Shown here: in pieces, positions 22,293 through 33,940 of the stretch
Layout: every line of letters begins with the position of its first letter
How positions within the stretch are numbered: position 1 is the first letter of the stretch
Assembly (NCBI GenBank): GCA_947561585.1
Contig: CANNZV010002509.1
Span: forward strand, 1-64,000
Origin: Caprella mutica
Taxonomy: Eukaryota > Arthropoda > Malacostraca > Amphipoda > Caprellidae
Length of the DNA stretch: 64,000 bases
Direction: 5' to 3'
Made by a program: the position numbers and the translations under genes
Notes under the pieces: model-generated
Databases searched by the model: none
The model's input: only the letters and a program-made list of their open reading frames with translations
What the model was told of the DNA's origin: nothing

Positions 22293-24275
22293 ATGTGTGG
22301 CATTGCTAAGAGACGAAATCTGAACACGACCAAAACTGCAGTTGTTTATCCTAAAGTTACAGCACCTAAGTGTCGAAGCAGAGCACCAAGGCTCCCAATG
22401 GATGTATCAAAGCTCCCAATGGATGCACCAAAACTCCCAATGGATGTATCAAAGCTCCCATTGGATGCACCAATGCTCCCAATGGATGAACCGAAGCTCC
22501 CAATGGATGCACCAAAGCTCCCAATGGATGCACCAAAGCTCCCAATGGATGTATCGAAGCTCACAATGGATGCACCGAAGCTCCCAGTGGATGCACCGAA
22601 GCTCCCAGTGGATGCACCGAAGCTCCTAGTGGATGAACCAGAGCTCCCAGTGGATGAACCAGAGCTCCCAGTGGATGAACCAGTGCTCCGAGTGGATGAA
22701 CCAGTGCTCCGAGTGGATGAACCAGTGCTCTCAGTGGATGAACCAGTGCTCTCAGTGGATGAACCAGTGCTCTCAGTGGATGAACCAGTGCTCTCAGTGG
22801 ATGAACCAGTGCTCTCAGTGGATGAACCAGTGCTCTCAGTGGATGAACCAGTACTCCCAGTGGATGAACCAGTGCTCCCAGTAGGTGCATCAGAACTTTA
22901 TATGGGTGCGGTAGAGCTCCCAGTAAGTGCACCAGAGTTTTATATTGATGCACTAGAGCTCCCAATAGGTGCACCAGAGCTTTATATGGGTGCACCAGAG
23001 AATACAAATTCACCATCTCAAAGTAATCTAATCACCTTCAATGGGGAGGATATTGGAGAGAATAACGTTCAACCTAAATCTGATCTTGTTCAGGATTTTG
23101 ATGTAAGTTTTGAATAATAGTAGCTAATTATTGTGAGTGTTATGTAGATTTAGAATGATTGCTATAGCTAAATAAAATGTTCATGTGGTTAGATAGGTAA
23201 CTACATATTGACTAATTACCTTGACCAATGATGATTTAACTATGTACATTGCGGGCCTCATTATGGATTGTCTCCTTTCTTCAAGACTAATTCATTAGTT
23301 ATGTTTTCATTTCAGAACGAAGAAAGCATTATCATACCAAAGCGAGCAGTAAAGCTTCTGGATGGAAGGATTGGGTTTTACCGCGAAGATGTGCTGGTGA
23401 GTTTATATTGAAGATTGCAATTGTTTTTATATGATGTCATAGCTATACATTACATTTTGGTTGTTTTCAGGTGGAGTTAGGTATAGCGAAAAGACAAGAA
23501 AGGAAGAAAAAGAAAAAATGTCCTGAATGTGGCGTTAAGCGGATCGAACTTCCCAGTCATATGCGAGTAAAGCATGGATATAGCAAAGAGAAAGCTTCAA
23601 AAGTTGAATTCACTTCAGGTTAGTTGTCAATTCTTTATGTTTTTCTCATCAATATTCGTTATATAGTATATTTTATTGACTATTGATGGTCTGTTCAATA
23701 TTAGCTGATGAATGAACCTCCGTTTTTTCTTAGATGTACCAGGGGAAGCTCAGGCAAGCTCATCCATGTGTGCAGCAATGGAGAAAGAATTTTTAACGTC
23801 ACAAGGTGGGTTATTTGAGGCAAATATTTTAGATCATTGTTCGGTAACAATAAAAATTTATGATTTTAACTACAATCAATTGCTATATTAGTTTTTAATT
23901 CTTGATTACTATCTTGTTCATTATAGAGAACAGAGTTATTAAGATTGAAAAACTGCTAAAAAGCTGCATCTAATTATTATTCTAATTCTGTCTTCCTTGG
24001 CAGATTGTGAAGACACAGATCAACTCGAAGAATTTGCAGAAATGAAATCCCAGTCCAAACAGAGGACCTTCCTAGATAGTGATAAAAACCGAATTCATGA
24101 TCTGTTCTGGTCAGAACTTTTAGCAGGAAACACATACACAAGCTCTGAAATTGACGTAATATGCAAGGAAAACATTCCAGAGTTATTCCAGAAATATGGT
24201 CCAGTACGATTAAGGAACAAATTCCGCTATCTAAAAGCAACCTATCTACACAAGAAAGAAAATAATAAATTGTAG
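22293..24275 (+). CDS. Five-exon C2H2 zinc-finger protein with coding minisatellite
   Basis: Exons 22293-23102, 23316-23396, 23471-23618, 23734-23805 and 24004-24275 have AG/GT borders and match in phase throughout, giving about 460 residues. Residues 1-30 are basic (MCGIAKRRNLN). About 31-200 are 7-residue repeats (LPMDAPK, later LSVDEPV). Residues 314-332 form C-x2-C-x9-H-x4-H in KCPECGVKRIELPSHMRVKH, preceded by a lysine-rich stretch that may be a nuclear signal. The last 65 residues (RIHDLFWSELLAGN to LRNKFRYLKAT) look helical. Finger plus C-terminal layout recalls the tail of KMT5A-like SET proteins expanded in some animals; that is inference. ATG follows a TTTCAG acceptor, so an untranslated exon probably lies upstream. 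It may bind DNA; the family is not firmly recognised. Confidence 0.78.
22390..22890 (+). repeat. 21-bp coding minisatellite
   Basis: About 24 in-frame units of 21 bp. Early units read CTCCCAATGGATGCACCAAA plus G (LPMDAPK); later ones drift to LSVDEPV, with six adjacent identical units around 22731-22850. Reading frame is kept across the whole array, while length and charge pattern vary, as expected for a coding VNTR. Confidence 0.92.
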
Positions 24276-26610
24276 AAACCTAAATATTCGTCATGGTTAA
24301 TTGAGATTTTATCACATATTTATGATTCATAACAACTATTAATTAGATACCTGTGATAATTAGTAATTAGTTGATACTCTGTTTTTCCATGTATTGAAAA
24401 GGATTGCTGCGTTGTATTGCAATTTTATTATAGATGTTTTTGTTTATTCCAATTTCTATTGTTTATTTGATTCTATGATATCTAGTCTTTCTCTATTAAC
24501 TCTTTATTTCGTGTTATTTTTAAGAGGAATCTTGCTAATATTCTATAGCTAACTTTTATTCGATTAATTATTTATTTCATGTTATTTTCATAAGGAATCG
24601 TTCCTATATACTATATCTAATTATTTCCCGACTCACTCTTCATTTCGTGATATTTTCATTAGGAATCGGTCTTATATTCTGTCTAGTTATAAGTCAATTA
24701 ACTCTTTATTTCGTGTTATTTTCACAAGGAATCGCGCTCATATTCTATTCCAAGTAATTAAAGGATTGCAATATAATTATTTCTATAGTTTATTGTATCT
24801 TAATACAAAAGTAACAGATCCTCCTTCATTTTATTTACCTATTTTAAGATGAAAAATATTGTGTTGGACCGTCTTTTTGAAATTACATCTTTGTTATTAT
24901 GGAAAATATCACTTGTGAATACTACTGTCGAGGATAGATCATTAAATCAATATATGTGTACTGTGTAGCAAAATGTTCTTATTAGATTTATTATTACTTA
25001 TTTACATGTAGATGAAGGATATATTAATGAAATATCTTCTGTTATTATGATAAATAAGAAAGAAGAGTTTAAAATGCTAATATGACATATTCCAATTGAA
25101 TCTGTTATAGTAGAGTTAATAATTTGTTCTGATTGAAGTTGCTAGAAATTTCAAAAAGTATTCTAATATGATTGAGCCGAAACTGAAAATTTGTAGTCTA
25201 TCTACCAGACTTTTGAACTCTAGTTATATAATATCCTGTGAAACTATTCATCTAAAAGTTCACTGGTGTTCATTTTGATCTTAATATCGTAGGAAACTCT
25301 CAAATAGCTTCAACTTTCTATTTTGTTGATCCTACAATTATTAACTGAGAGGTACCAATCTAGTATGTAAATATTGATAAACTACTGTATGATGGAAATT
25401 GAGACTATTTTAAATGCTGAAAATCGCACAAAACCATATGCGACAAGATCTTGATTACTGATTACTTCTTGTTTTACAAACTAGAATTCTGAAGAGAAAT
25501 GAGAGTTTAACTGGTTCGATCTACCAGTATTCAACAGATTAGCATTTATGCCACTATGGATTATTAAGTTCCCAAAATTATCAGGATTTCTCGATGCCAC
25601 CATACAGCAAGATTACTCTTACCAGTTATTAATGCTCGTAGGATACTGCACAGAGTGCCTGTATATGTGGCTAAAATTAAATCCAGTAACAATAACAATT
25701 AGTTACCACATACATATATACTTGTAAGTGATACGTCGAAGAATTTCGTACTAGGCAATGAATAAATTAGAACAAGAATTTAAAGTCAATACATCTCTAC
25801 TACTAATGAGAATTTGTAATAGAGATGCCAAAAATATTGCAAAAAGTTAACGGTATGTCAAACTGCTTTTTCATCATTAATACTGCAATTACTGGTACGT
25901 ATGCAATGGGCTCATCATCCCTCATATGTTTTTATATATACGTATAAAAATATCTAAAAAAATCACGCACCAGAAATAATTCAAGTAGATATTATCCAAT
26001 ATCCTGGACACGGATTAGTTTGAGGAAATTAAATTGTTCATGAAATCGGAAAAGTTTTTAGAAATTTTATCTGGATGAGGTTTAACAAATTTATATTGAT
26101 GAAGTGTATTGAAAAGCCGTTACCTTTAACAGAAAAATACATTAGTATATATATATATAAATATTAAATATCACGCTCCAGAATCAGGTATGATATATAT
26201 CATGGATACGGATTACTTCGAGGAAATTCAATTATTAATAAAATAGAAAACTTTGATAGAAATTTTTACTGGGTGTGCTGTAACTAATTTATACTGATAA
26301 CCTTTTTTGAATCTATATTTAACACCTGTTATTATTAACAGGAAAATAAACTAGTATAATATAAACGACTAAACATGTTAGATTTGATATTATTAATGTT
26401 CAAATTGAAATACTAAATGAAACAGTGGAGTGCATTATATCTTCGAATTATCAATAATATTATTGTATTCTAAATATAAATATATAATCGATTCATTAAT
26501 ATCAGTAGAATGATAATAATCCTGAATTCATCTTCATTATTGTGTAGATCACAAGTAATTGTTGATTAATCGACACCGTACACTATAATATTCTGCAAGA
26601 TGTTAAAATT
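24276..26610. other. Intergenic AT-rich region with two degenerate tandem repeats
   Basis: Four decayed units of about 65-68 bp lie at about 24490-24750 (shared core TTTATTTCGTGTTATTTTCA then AGGAATCG). Two related blocks of about 195 bp lie at about 25920-26330 (shared cores ATCACGC-CCAGAA and GGATACGGATTA). No exon or RNA gene was seen elsewhere in the interval. Confidence 0.6.
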
Positions 26611-26619
26611 CGCCCAAAT

Positions 26620-27075
26620 ATTTACTGAATTCGACATAATATGAAAATTCCGCCATATACAATCTCATTCCCACAAAATCCTATAAATTTCCACCAAATA
26701 CTAAATTCCACCATCAAATCTCTCAAATTTCGATTAAATACTGCATTGTCAAAACTACAACACTTGCATGCTCTCACTTTGGCTGTAAAAGAGTCGTAAA
26801 ACCTATTTACAACACTACTGCACAAAATTCACAAGATGCTACCTCACCAACTGTCAATGTAATACTGATTACGACTGTATTACCACACGTGTGATTAAGA
26901 TTTTGATTTGTACCAAAAATCGTTCCAGCGACCTCTTGTGGCCAATAATTCACTTAGAGTTACGACTATACTACCAAAAGATGCAGAATTAATTGGGCAT
27001 TCTTGAGGGCAATATAACTCCACTTTGCTAAATTTGGAGTTATGACACTCTTGCAACGAGGTAGCGACCTGAAAT
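26620..27075 (-). mobile_element. Transposon end with 36-bp terminal motif
   Basis: Ends at the right with the inverted copy of the 11660-11695 motif (27032-27067). Inside are GTCGTAA and TTACGAC copies (about 26791, 26867, 26954), the same subterminal word seen around 15.1-15.4 kb. It is either the far end of one long element starting near 11.66 kb or a separate truncated copy. Confidence 0.5.
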
Positions 27076-27397
27076 GAGAGATCTGAAATTAACACCCACC
27101 TCCTGTGACGTCCAGATTGTAACTGCCACCAATTTTATTGCGCGCTACGTTGCTGACATATGTGACAATATTTTCTCTCCAGAGAGGTACTCTGAAGTAC
27201 CGATAGGTGTAAACATGAAAATTCTCACTGGATTGATTACTATAGCGATTTTAATAAGGTGGTACTCTGAAGTACCGCCTGTAGCGAAAGGGTTAAAGGC
27301 TATAGCGCCAAGTAAAAGAATAGTCTATATAAGTTGAATTAATTCTAAATAGTCTGCTCCTTATCAATAAACTATTAATTTTATTTACATATTTTAA

Positions 27398-28159
27398 CTT
27401 GCCTACTCTATTCATAGTCTACTAGAGTTAATTACGGTAACTGACACCTAATGTTCACTTTTCTCTTAGTATCATTTTGGTTACTATTTTAAAACTTGGA
27501 ACAGCGAGTCCGAAATGATTCATTTGCACTTTTATTAAACTATTTCTATATTAAATTAAAACTAGATGCAGTAGGTATTAAAATTTTAGATCCAATGAAC
27601 TGAAACTACAAATTCTTTGGCTTGTCAAAGTTTTGTAGGTAATAGCTATTATCTAGCAAGTTAGTGTGATTCGAACAATTCTAATTATCACCGCAAAGAA
27701 TGTGCTAAAATAAAATGAATTTCTTGCTCTGCATTACCATGTCAAAATACATTTCTCTTTTTGATATTAGGACTAAAGTATTAAATCCTGAAAGATAAGA
27801 AAGTATTTTGACATGGTAACGCAGATCGTGAATTTTATTTTAGCACATTCTTTGCGGTGATAATTAGAATTGTTCGAATCACACTAACTTGCTAAATAGT
27901 AGCTATTACCTTCAAAACCTTGACAAGCTAAAAAACTTTAAAAATTGTAGTTTCAGTGCATTGCTTTAAAATTTTAATACCTACTGCATCTAGTTTTAAT
28001 TTAATAGGATTAATTTATTGATAGTGCGAATGAATCATTTCGGACTCTCTGCTGTTTCTAATTTTTAAAGTGTAACTGAATTACTACAGAGACAGGGAAC
28101 ATTAGGTGTCTGTTACCGTTAATTAATTACTCTAGTATACTCTGAATAGAGTAAGCAAG
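27398..28159. repeat. Long inverted repeat (foldback), about 355-bp arms
   Basis: Left arm about 27398-27751 and right arm about 27801-28159, separated by about 50 bp. Outer ends read CTTGCCTACTCTATTC and GAATAGAGTAAGCAAG; inner ends CATGTCAAAATAC and GTATTTTGACATG. The arms are highly similar with scattered indels. No ORF. Foldback element or old inverted duplication; a transcript would form a long hairpin RNA. Confidence 0.88.
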
Positions 28160-28437
28160 GAATTAAAAATTTAAACTCTCAAAAAACACATGCAAGAGTA
28201 CAGTAAAGTATATTTACTTTGGGAAAGTTTAATTTTTAGAAATAGAATTCTTAGGAACTTAGGATTTTATTAAAAAACTATTAAATTTTCTTTTGCACAT
28301 CATTCAAATGAATTTCTGTTTCAAATAGCCTAGATTAGTAGTCTATAATCTTAAATTGTTACTTAAACATTGTAAGAATTTCTAGTTGCTACGGTATACT
28401 TTAATACCCAAATATTATTAAAAGTTTATTATTTCAG

Positions 28438-30317
28438 ATGGATGATGACCTCACCACCACCATTGAAGAATTGCTCGAAGAGCACAAATATGCCCAGGGT
28501 CTCCGGCTGCTGAAGGAAGAGGGTACGGCCATAACTCTCTCTTCATTGGGAGTTATGGCCGTACAAATGGATTCATACATTGAAGTAAGTTTAACATACA
28601 GTTAGGTGTTACAGTTACCATTCTCGTGGATTTCTAATGTCTAATCTTCTTTAGGCCATTCTACTAAGAGTCAAGAGGAATGTAAAAGAAAAGATGGTAA
28701 ACTTCCAAAAGGGGACGAAACTGAATTCCTCAGTTTACGACAGGTTATTTCTGTTTAGGTAAGTATATAGTTTTTAGCTACACTCTTGGATGATAATAGC
28801 TTTTTCAATATAGAATATAAAAATTTAAACAAATCTTATCTCTTAACAGAGAGCTCCGTACAGGAGAGGACTTTATGATTATCACCTCAACAACTGAGGA
28901 GAGTAAGAGGCTCTGCCCTTCTTTCAGCCTCAAGTACATTGGACGTCAGTTCAATGTATTTGAGGCTGTGAGGATGATGGGCAACCTCCATGGTAAGTAA
29001 ATATATTATTGGGTAACTATATTAGTTTTAAATTAATAGATAAATTTATATTAACATGTTTCCTTTTCACAAAGGGGTCAAAATAGTCTCTACGAGACAT
29101 TGTCTCCTACCTATAGATGGGGCCGCAGTAGGTGCAGAAAGCAAAATAGCAGACTTTGACCCAGACACGGCGTCCATGAAGTCTCTTTTTCAAGGTAAAT
29201 AATTTACCTAATCATGATTCACATAGCTATAATATATTCCGAAAATTATCCATAACTGTTACCCTTGCAGACAAACATCCAGCTGCATAGGGTCACCCTG
29301 GAACCAAACTGCGGGCATCTCTTTTGTGACGGCCATCACGATGCCCAAGCCTTGGACTGTCAAGTGCCACCGGGAAAAGAAGCCTGGTGGCAAATTTGAC
29401 AGTCCAAGGGTTCGATAGACAGATCGAATTCTCCTCCATCTCGTTAGGAGAACTATTCGTAGAGGACTCAATCTTGGCCGTAAGTCATTTTAAAATGTTA
29501 ATATTCTATAGTAATTATTGTACCCATACTAATGGTATTGTACATTGCAGAAACCCAAAGGGCATTAAGACCCGTAAAAAGACTATTACCCAACCTAATG
29601 AAGGAGACTGAACTGAAGAATATCAAGTTCTACGTAGCTGGATGGTAAGATGAGTAGTTATTAATTAAAAATATTCCATAAAATACTATGTAATCTTGTG
29701 TTAACTACTAATTACTTTCAAGGCTCAAAAACTGACGGTGGGGAAGAAGAAGAAAAAAGGCCCCACATACCCGCAATCTGGCCCGAGAAGCCTCTTGGGA
29801 TCGGTCGGATTGCGGATGAGGCTCCTCCGGTAGTTGCGGCTGCAACGCAAGCGGAGGTTGATCCGGCTGCAGGGGCAGAGCCAGAGCTACGAGCAAAGCC
29901 AGGACCAGAGCGGCGGGCAAGGTCTCCTGGTGAGTAATAGTTACACTATAGTAATATTTTGCAAATTTTAATTCTTATGTTATTCACAATTATTGTAACG
30001 TCACATGCAAATTTCACTTATATCCTCATAGTTAATTTAATACCAACCTGTTATACAAAATAGAATAATTCGTACAACATTGTAACAACAATAGACCATT
30101 TTAATTAATAGTTATTTCAGCTTGATATTACCCTTGTAGTTTCTAGCTAGACCATTGACTGTGCAAGACTTATTAAAATAAATAAATGTTATACACAATA
30201 ATAATTAAAATTGGCTCTTTGCAGATGCCACCACATTTGAGACTGAGGAAGAAACCCTCACAAAGACTCCTCGTCTCCGTCTCTACGACATAACAGGAGG
30301 AGAGTCTTCCTCCTAAC
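28438..30317 (+). pseudogene. Unrecognised multi-exon gene with stem-loop-bearing exons
   Basis: Exons: 28438-28584, 28655-28758, 28850-28992, 29075-29194, about 29271-29479, 29551-29645, about 29723-29930 and 30224-30317. The first four join in matching phases from an ATG and give MDDDLTTTIEELLEEHKYAQ through GVKIVSTRHCLLPIDGAA, about 171 residues with no family I know. Exon 5 in the continuing phase has two stops. Exon 6 is open only as TQRALRPVKRLLPNLMKE. Exons 7 and 8 join in phase (GSKTDGGEEEEKRP, then DITGGESSS and stop). So the 5' half is intact while 4-5, 5-6 and 6-7 do not join cleanly: either decayed or with splice sites I missed. Most exons contain an inverted repeat, including a perfect 14-bp pair in exon 1 (28523-28536 with 28551-28564). 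Confidence 0.6.
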
Positions 30318-30582
30318 AATATTAGTAACAAAATAAAATAAGTGTAAAATTTTGTCTTATTTCACATTTCCAAATTTACTCTAGTAATAAACTCAAGAGT
30401 ACATTACTGTTATAATAAATTAAAACATTTCCCTGAAAAGAAAAGCTTTGTAAAGTTACATCAAACGTTTCCAATGATAGGATATGAATCAGAAACAGAG
30501 CAGTCTTTTAAAACAGGTTAAAAGTGTCTAGTAAAAGCTTTTTTCCAATAGCTACTTTTTCTTTATTTTAATTAAATAGGTT

Positions 30583-31530
30583 TGCTGTAACATTAAGTGA
30601 AACCTAAAGGGCACTAAAGAGCAGTCAAGCGGCAGCTGCTACCTCTACTAGAAGATGCTAAACAAAGAAATATAAAGTTCTACGTAGCAGGATGGTAAGA
30701 TTAGTTGTTATTAGTAGAAAATATTCCATAAAATACTATGGAATCTTGTGTTTACTACTCACAATCTGGCCCGATTGCAGATAGCAATCCTGCAACCCAA
30801 GCTGAAATTGCTGCGGCTGCTCCCACAAGGGAAACAGTCTACAATTTAACAGAAAGTCTTAAGTTTTCTATCTCAATTAGCTAGTTTCAATTATTTATAT
30901 GTACAATAAGTAACATTTCTTTGTTACTTCAGGAAGAACATCACAGCCAGGAGCACCACCACCGCGGCGGCCAAGGTCTCCTGGTGAGTAATATTTAACC
31001 TATACCTTTATTCAACAAATTTTAATTCTTATGTTTATCACAATAATAATTAAAATTCACTTATAAGATTAGGAGCCCACAGCGAAGAAGGTACATAGCT
31101 AAGAATGAAATTTATTTCAATTATGATTATTATTTTAAATAATAGCTAGTATAAATTTTACTCTTTACTTTCAGAGCAAGAAACATGCAACCGAAGAACG
31201 CTATTCGCAGACTCCTCCTCCTAACCAGTAACGGCAGACGTCAACGACTACAATAACATTCATCAAATAAAATTTGTTTAAACCTAGTTGTCTTATTTAT
31301 AAGTGCTAAAGTAGTAATTAAACTCAAGAGTTCATTCCACATTTTCACTGAAAAGCAAAGCTTTGAGAAGTTACATCAAACATTTCCAATGAAAACTGAT
31401 ATGAATCAGAAACAGAGTAATCTTCCTGTATCTAGAAAAAAAGCACCTAATTCAATAGTCAAATTAGAAATTTCTTACAAACCATCAGGTAAATAAGTGA
31501 CTAGTTAAAGCTTTTTTCCATAATTACTTT
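30583..31530 (+). pseudogene. Decayed tandem copy of the 3' half of the gene at 28438
   Basis: Counterparts are present in the same order: exon 6-like sequence ending TTCTACGTAGCAGGATG then GTAAGA (about 30600-30694), exon 7-like CAATCTGGCCCGATTGCAGA and CGGCCAAGGTCTCCTG then GTGAGT (about 30770-30982), the terminal exon (about 31174-31228), and the 3' flank with AAGCTTTG-GAAGTTACATCAAAC and TATGAATCAGAAACAGAG. Stops and indels break every frame. The duplication is direct, with a unit of about 1 kb. Confidence 0.7.
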
Positions 31531-32767
31531 TCAGAAACCTCTATCAATTAATTACAAAGGTTTGTTGTAACGTTAAGTGAACCTGGAAATGACCTCAATA
31601 GTTCTAGAAAAACTCCCAGTTATTTCTATAGCTTACCATACTTTAGTATTAAATTTTTTACTAGTAGCTAATCTTCATATAAACAGAAGACAAAGTTTGA
31701 AGGCTTTATTCATTTTATAGAAGAAAAAAACAGCAGTTTCGTAATTTAGAGAATTATTACATGAACTCTCAAAGTGATTTATAATTAAATTTGAATTTAG
31801 AGATATTCGTCAGATTTTGTTTTAGCTACATATTTTGATATTATTATTGTAATAATGTTAAATTTCTTCAGTATCAACTTAAACTACAAATTTTAATGCA
31901 TATTAATAAAAATTTGCATGACTCATGTGCTCTTGGGAGAAAAACGCAATGTTGAATTTAAATCATATACAGCTATAATATAAATTTAATTAACAGACCA
32001 CATTCCATACGAAATAGAAACAGCAACTCTAGCTTTGTCTCCTCAAAGAACGCTTTGCAGATAAAAATAAGTTAATTCTCTTCAGATTAGAATGCTGCAG
32101 ATGGTATCCATAACTACTGTCACTGCTATGCAGATCTTATGAACATTATATCAGCTCTAGAAAATTTCATGGAGAATCGAAGGCAATAAATCCTAATGCG
32201 TAGCTTCAGAATTATAGTAGCCTCAGGCTTTTAGGAAACTGTTCGAAATCCAAATAATTAGTTACCTATGGGTCCAATCGAAAAAATGCCATATTTTAAT
32301 AGAAATAATAATTACTACAACCCACTATGTGAAGAAATGATCAAAATAATAGTTGAAGACTCCTATCTAATTAGATTCATTAATTCTATTAATCTTCACT
32401 CCAGGAGACACGACAGAGCCGCTGATTGGTTCAGAATAGATGACGTCATCCTACATCACCTTGAACATTGATGACAACCAAATAAAGCTACTCGCCTAAC
32501 TAGCAAATAGCGGGAGTGTAAGTTCAGAGGATGTGCTCGCGGTGATGGTTAGGAGCTTAATGAAGTCTGAGGCAAGTTACAGCTATAACTGTAGAGTTGT
32601 GAGGCAATAAAATCTTCTAAAAATAGTGACGACACAGTCCGCCTAACCAATCACAGTGCAGCAAGTAGAGACTGAAGTATGTAGAGAAATTAAAAATATT
32701 CATTTTCTTCCTTAGGAATCTAGTAATTTATTTGATTTTTTTCTCTTCAGTACCCCTTAAATAATAT
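31531..32767. other. Unassigned AT-rich stretch
   Basis: No exon could be supported. A 67-codon open frame at 32268-32471 has no recognisable motif. One TGACGTCA palindrome lies at about 32440. Confidence 0.4.
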
Positions 32768-33115
32768 GGGTGTAGGTCATAAGCCCCCCCCTATTTTTAA
32801 TCCTTATTTACTTATATTATTTAATCCATTGACACTTTTGTAGTTCATTACTGATTAGACATAAAATATATGTATATAGGGGGGCGTGCCGCCCCCCGAA
32901 CCCCCCTGCCAGGTCATTAAACAATCATGAAGTGTGCAGTACAACAATCTAGCGGATACAACAAACTACATTAGCAACTCTCAGTTATTTCTATCTAAGT
33001 AGTTCTTCATTTGTTTAACTAGGTAAATAAGGATTAAAAAAACATGGAGGGGGGGGTCTCGTGACCGGGGGGGCTTATGACCTAGGGGGGCTCATGACCG
33101 GGGGGGGGCTGATGA
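32768..33115 (+). mobile_element. G-run MITE-like element, copy 1
   Basis: The left end GTGTAGGTCATAAGCCCCCC followed by TTTTTAATCCTTATTTAC is answered at the right by GTAAATAAGGATTAAAAA and then G-run words (GTGACCGGGGGGG, TTATGACCTAGGGGGG, TCATGACCGGGGGGGG). The centre has GGGGGGCG-TGC-CGCCCCCC (32879-32897). Three further copies follow within 2.6 kb. No ORF. The superfamily is not recognised. Confidence 0.75.
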
Positions 33116-33557
33116 TCTGGGAAGATCAAGACGGGGAGGGGGGTGGGCTCTTGACGGTACCCCCAGGCAAGATATCTACCATTTTCTACTTTGGTAAGAA
33201 TAGAAGACCATTTCATCTTGGTAAAGCTATTATAATGTATTGAATACCTAGGTACAAAATCCTAACACTAGGTAACTTATATACTTTTCATAACAGCAGC
33301 TCTCACTAGGTACCTTAGTCTCCATACCTAAGTGACTAACTAGTACGCTATTCTGTAGTGCGTATGAAGAAAAACTACAACCTGAGTACGTGATTGATTA
33401 AAGATCGATTTCTCACACAAAAGTATAAAAGTCACAACCATGATATAACAACAGGTATGCACGCACACAGGTTCCTCAACCCACACTAGGGAATGTGTGA
33501 CGTCACGTGGATCCTGAAATGCGTGTAATACATTATTAAAATAGAACAAACAGAGTA
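33116..33557. other. Spacer between G-run copies
   Basis: No gene was supported. One TGACGTCA next to a CACGTG E-box lies at about 33497-33508. Confidence 0.35.
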
Positions 33558-33748
33558 ATTATTTGAATGTTACGTATATATGGTTAACAATATTGTTAAT
33601 TTCTTCGATAAAAGAAACAAAAAACACTATTCTATGCGATAACATTAGCATATTATGCTAATGTTATCGCATAGAATAGTGTTTTTTGTTTCTTTTATCG
33701 AAGAAATTAACAATATTGTTAACCATATATACGTAACATTCAAATAAT
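33558..33748. repeat. 191-bp perfect palindrome
   Basis: Two 95-bp arms (33558-33652 and 33654-33748) are exact complements around a single T at 33653. The arms contain ACACTATTCTATGCGATAAC and AACAATATTGTT. There is no spacer, which is unusual because such palindromes are unstable. Recent inverted duplication or an assembly fold-back artefact are both possible. Confidence 0.93.
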
Positions 33749-33756
33749 AATTCAAA

Positions 33757-33940
33757 TTTGTTCCCCCCGATATACATAAATTTTATGTCTAATCAGTAAT
33801 GAACTACAAAAGGGTCAATATGGATTAAATAATATAGGTAAATAAGGATTTAAAAACAGGGGGCTCGTGACCGGTGGGGCTCATGAACGGGGGGGGGGGC
33901 TTATGACCTACACCCTTATGACATAGGGGGGCTCTTGACC
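33757..33940 (-). mobile_element. G-run MITE-like element, copy 2 (truncated)
   Basis: Begins inside the element centre (CCCCCCGATATACATA) and runs through TTATGTCTAATCAGTAATGA, GTAAATAAGGATTTAAAAAC and G-run words to about 33935. The other half is missing and the truncation lies directly beside the palindrome. Orientation is as copy 3. Confidence 0.7.

Noticed and set aside
22346..23016. Minus-strand and shifted-frame ORFs over the 21-bp array
   Set aside because: Shadows of the in-frame VNTR exon at 22293-23102, which alone splices in phase to downstream exons.
28438..30317. Aphid bicycle-type effector gene
   Set aside because: Several small exons suggested it, but the paired C-x(n)-Y-C motifs that define that family are absent.
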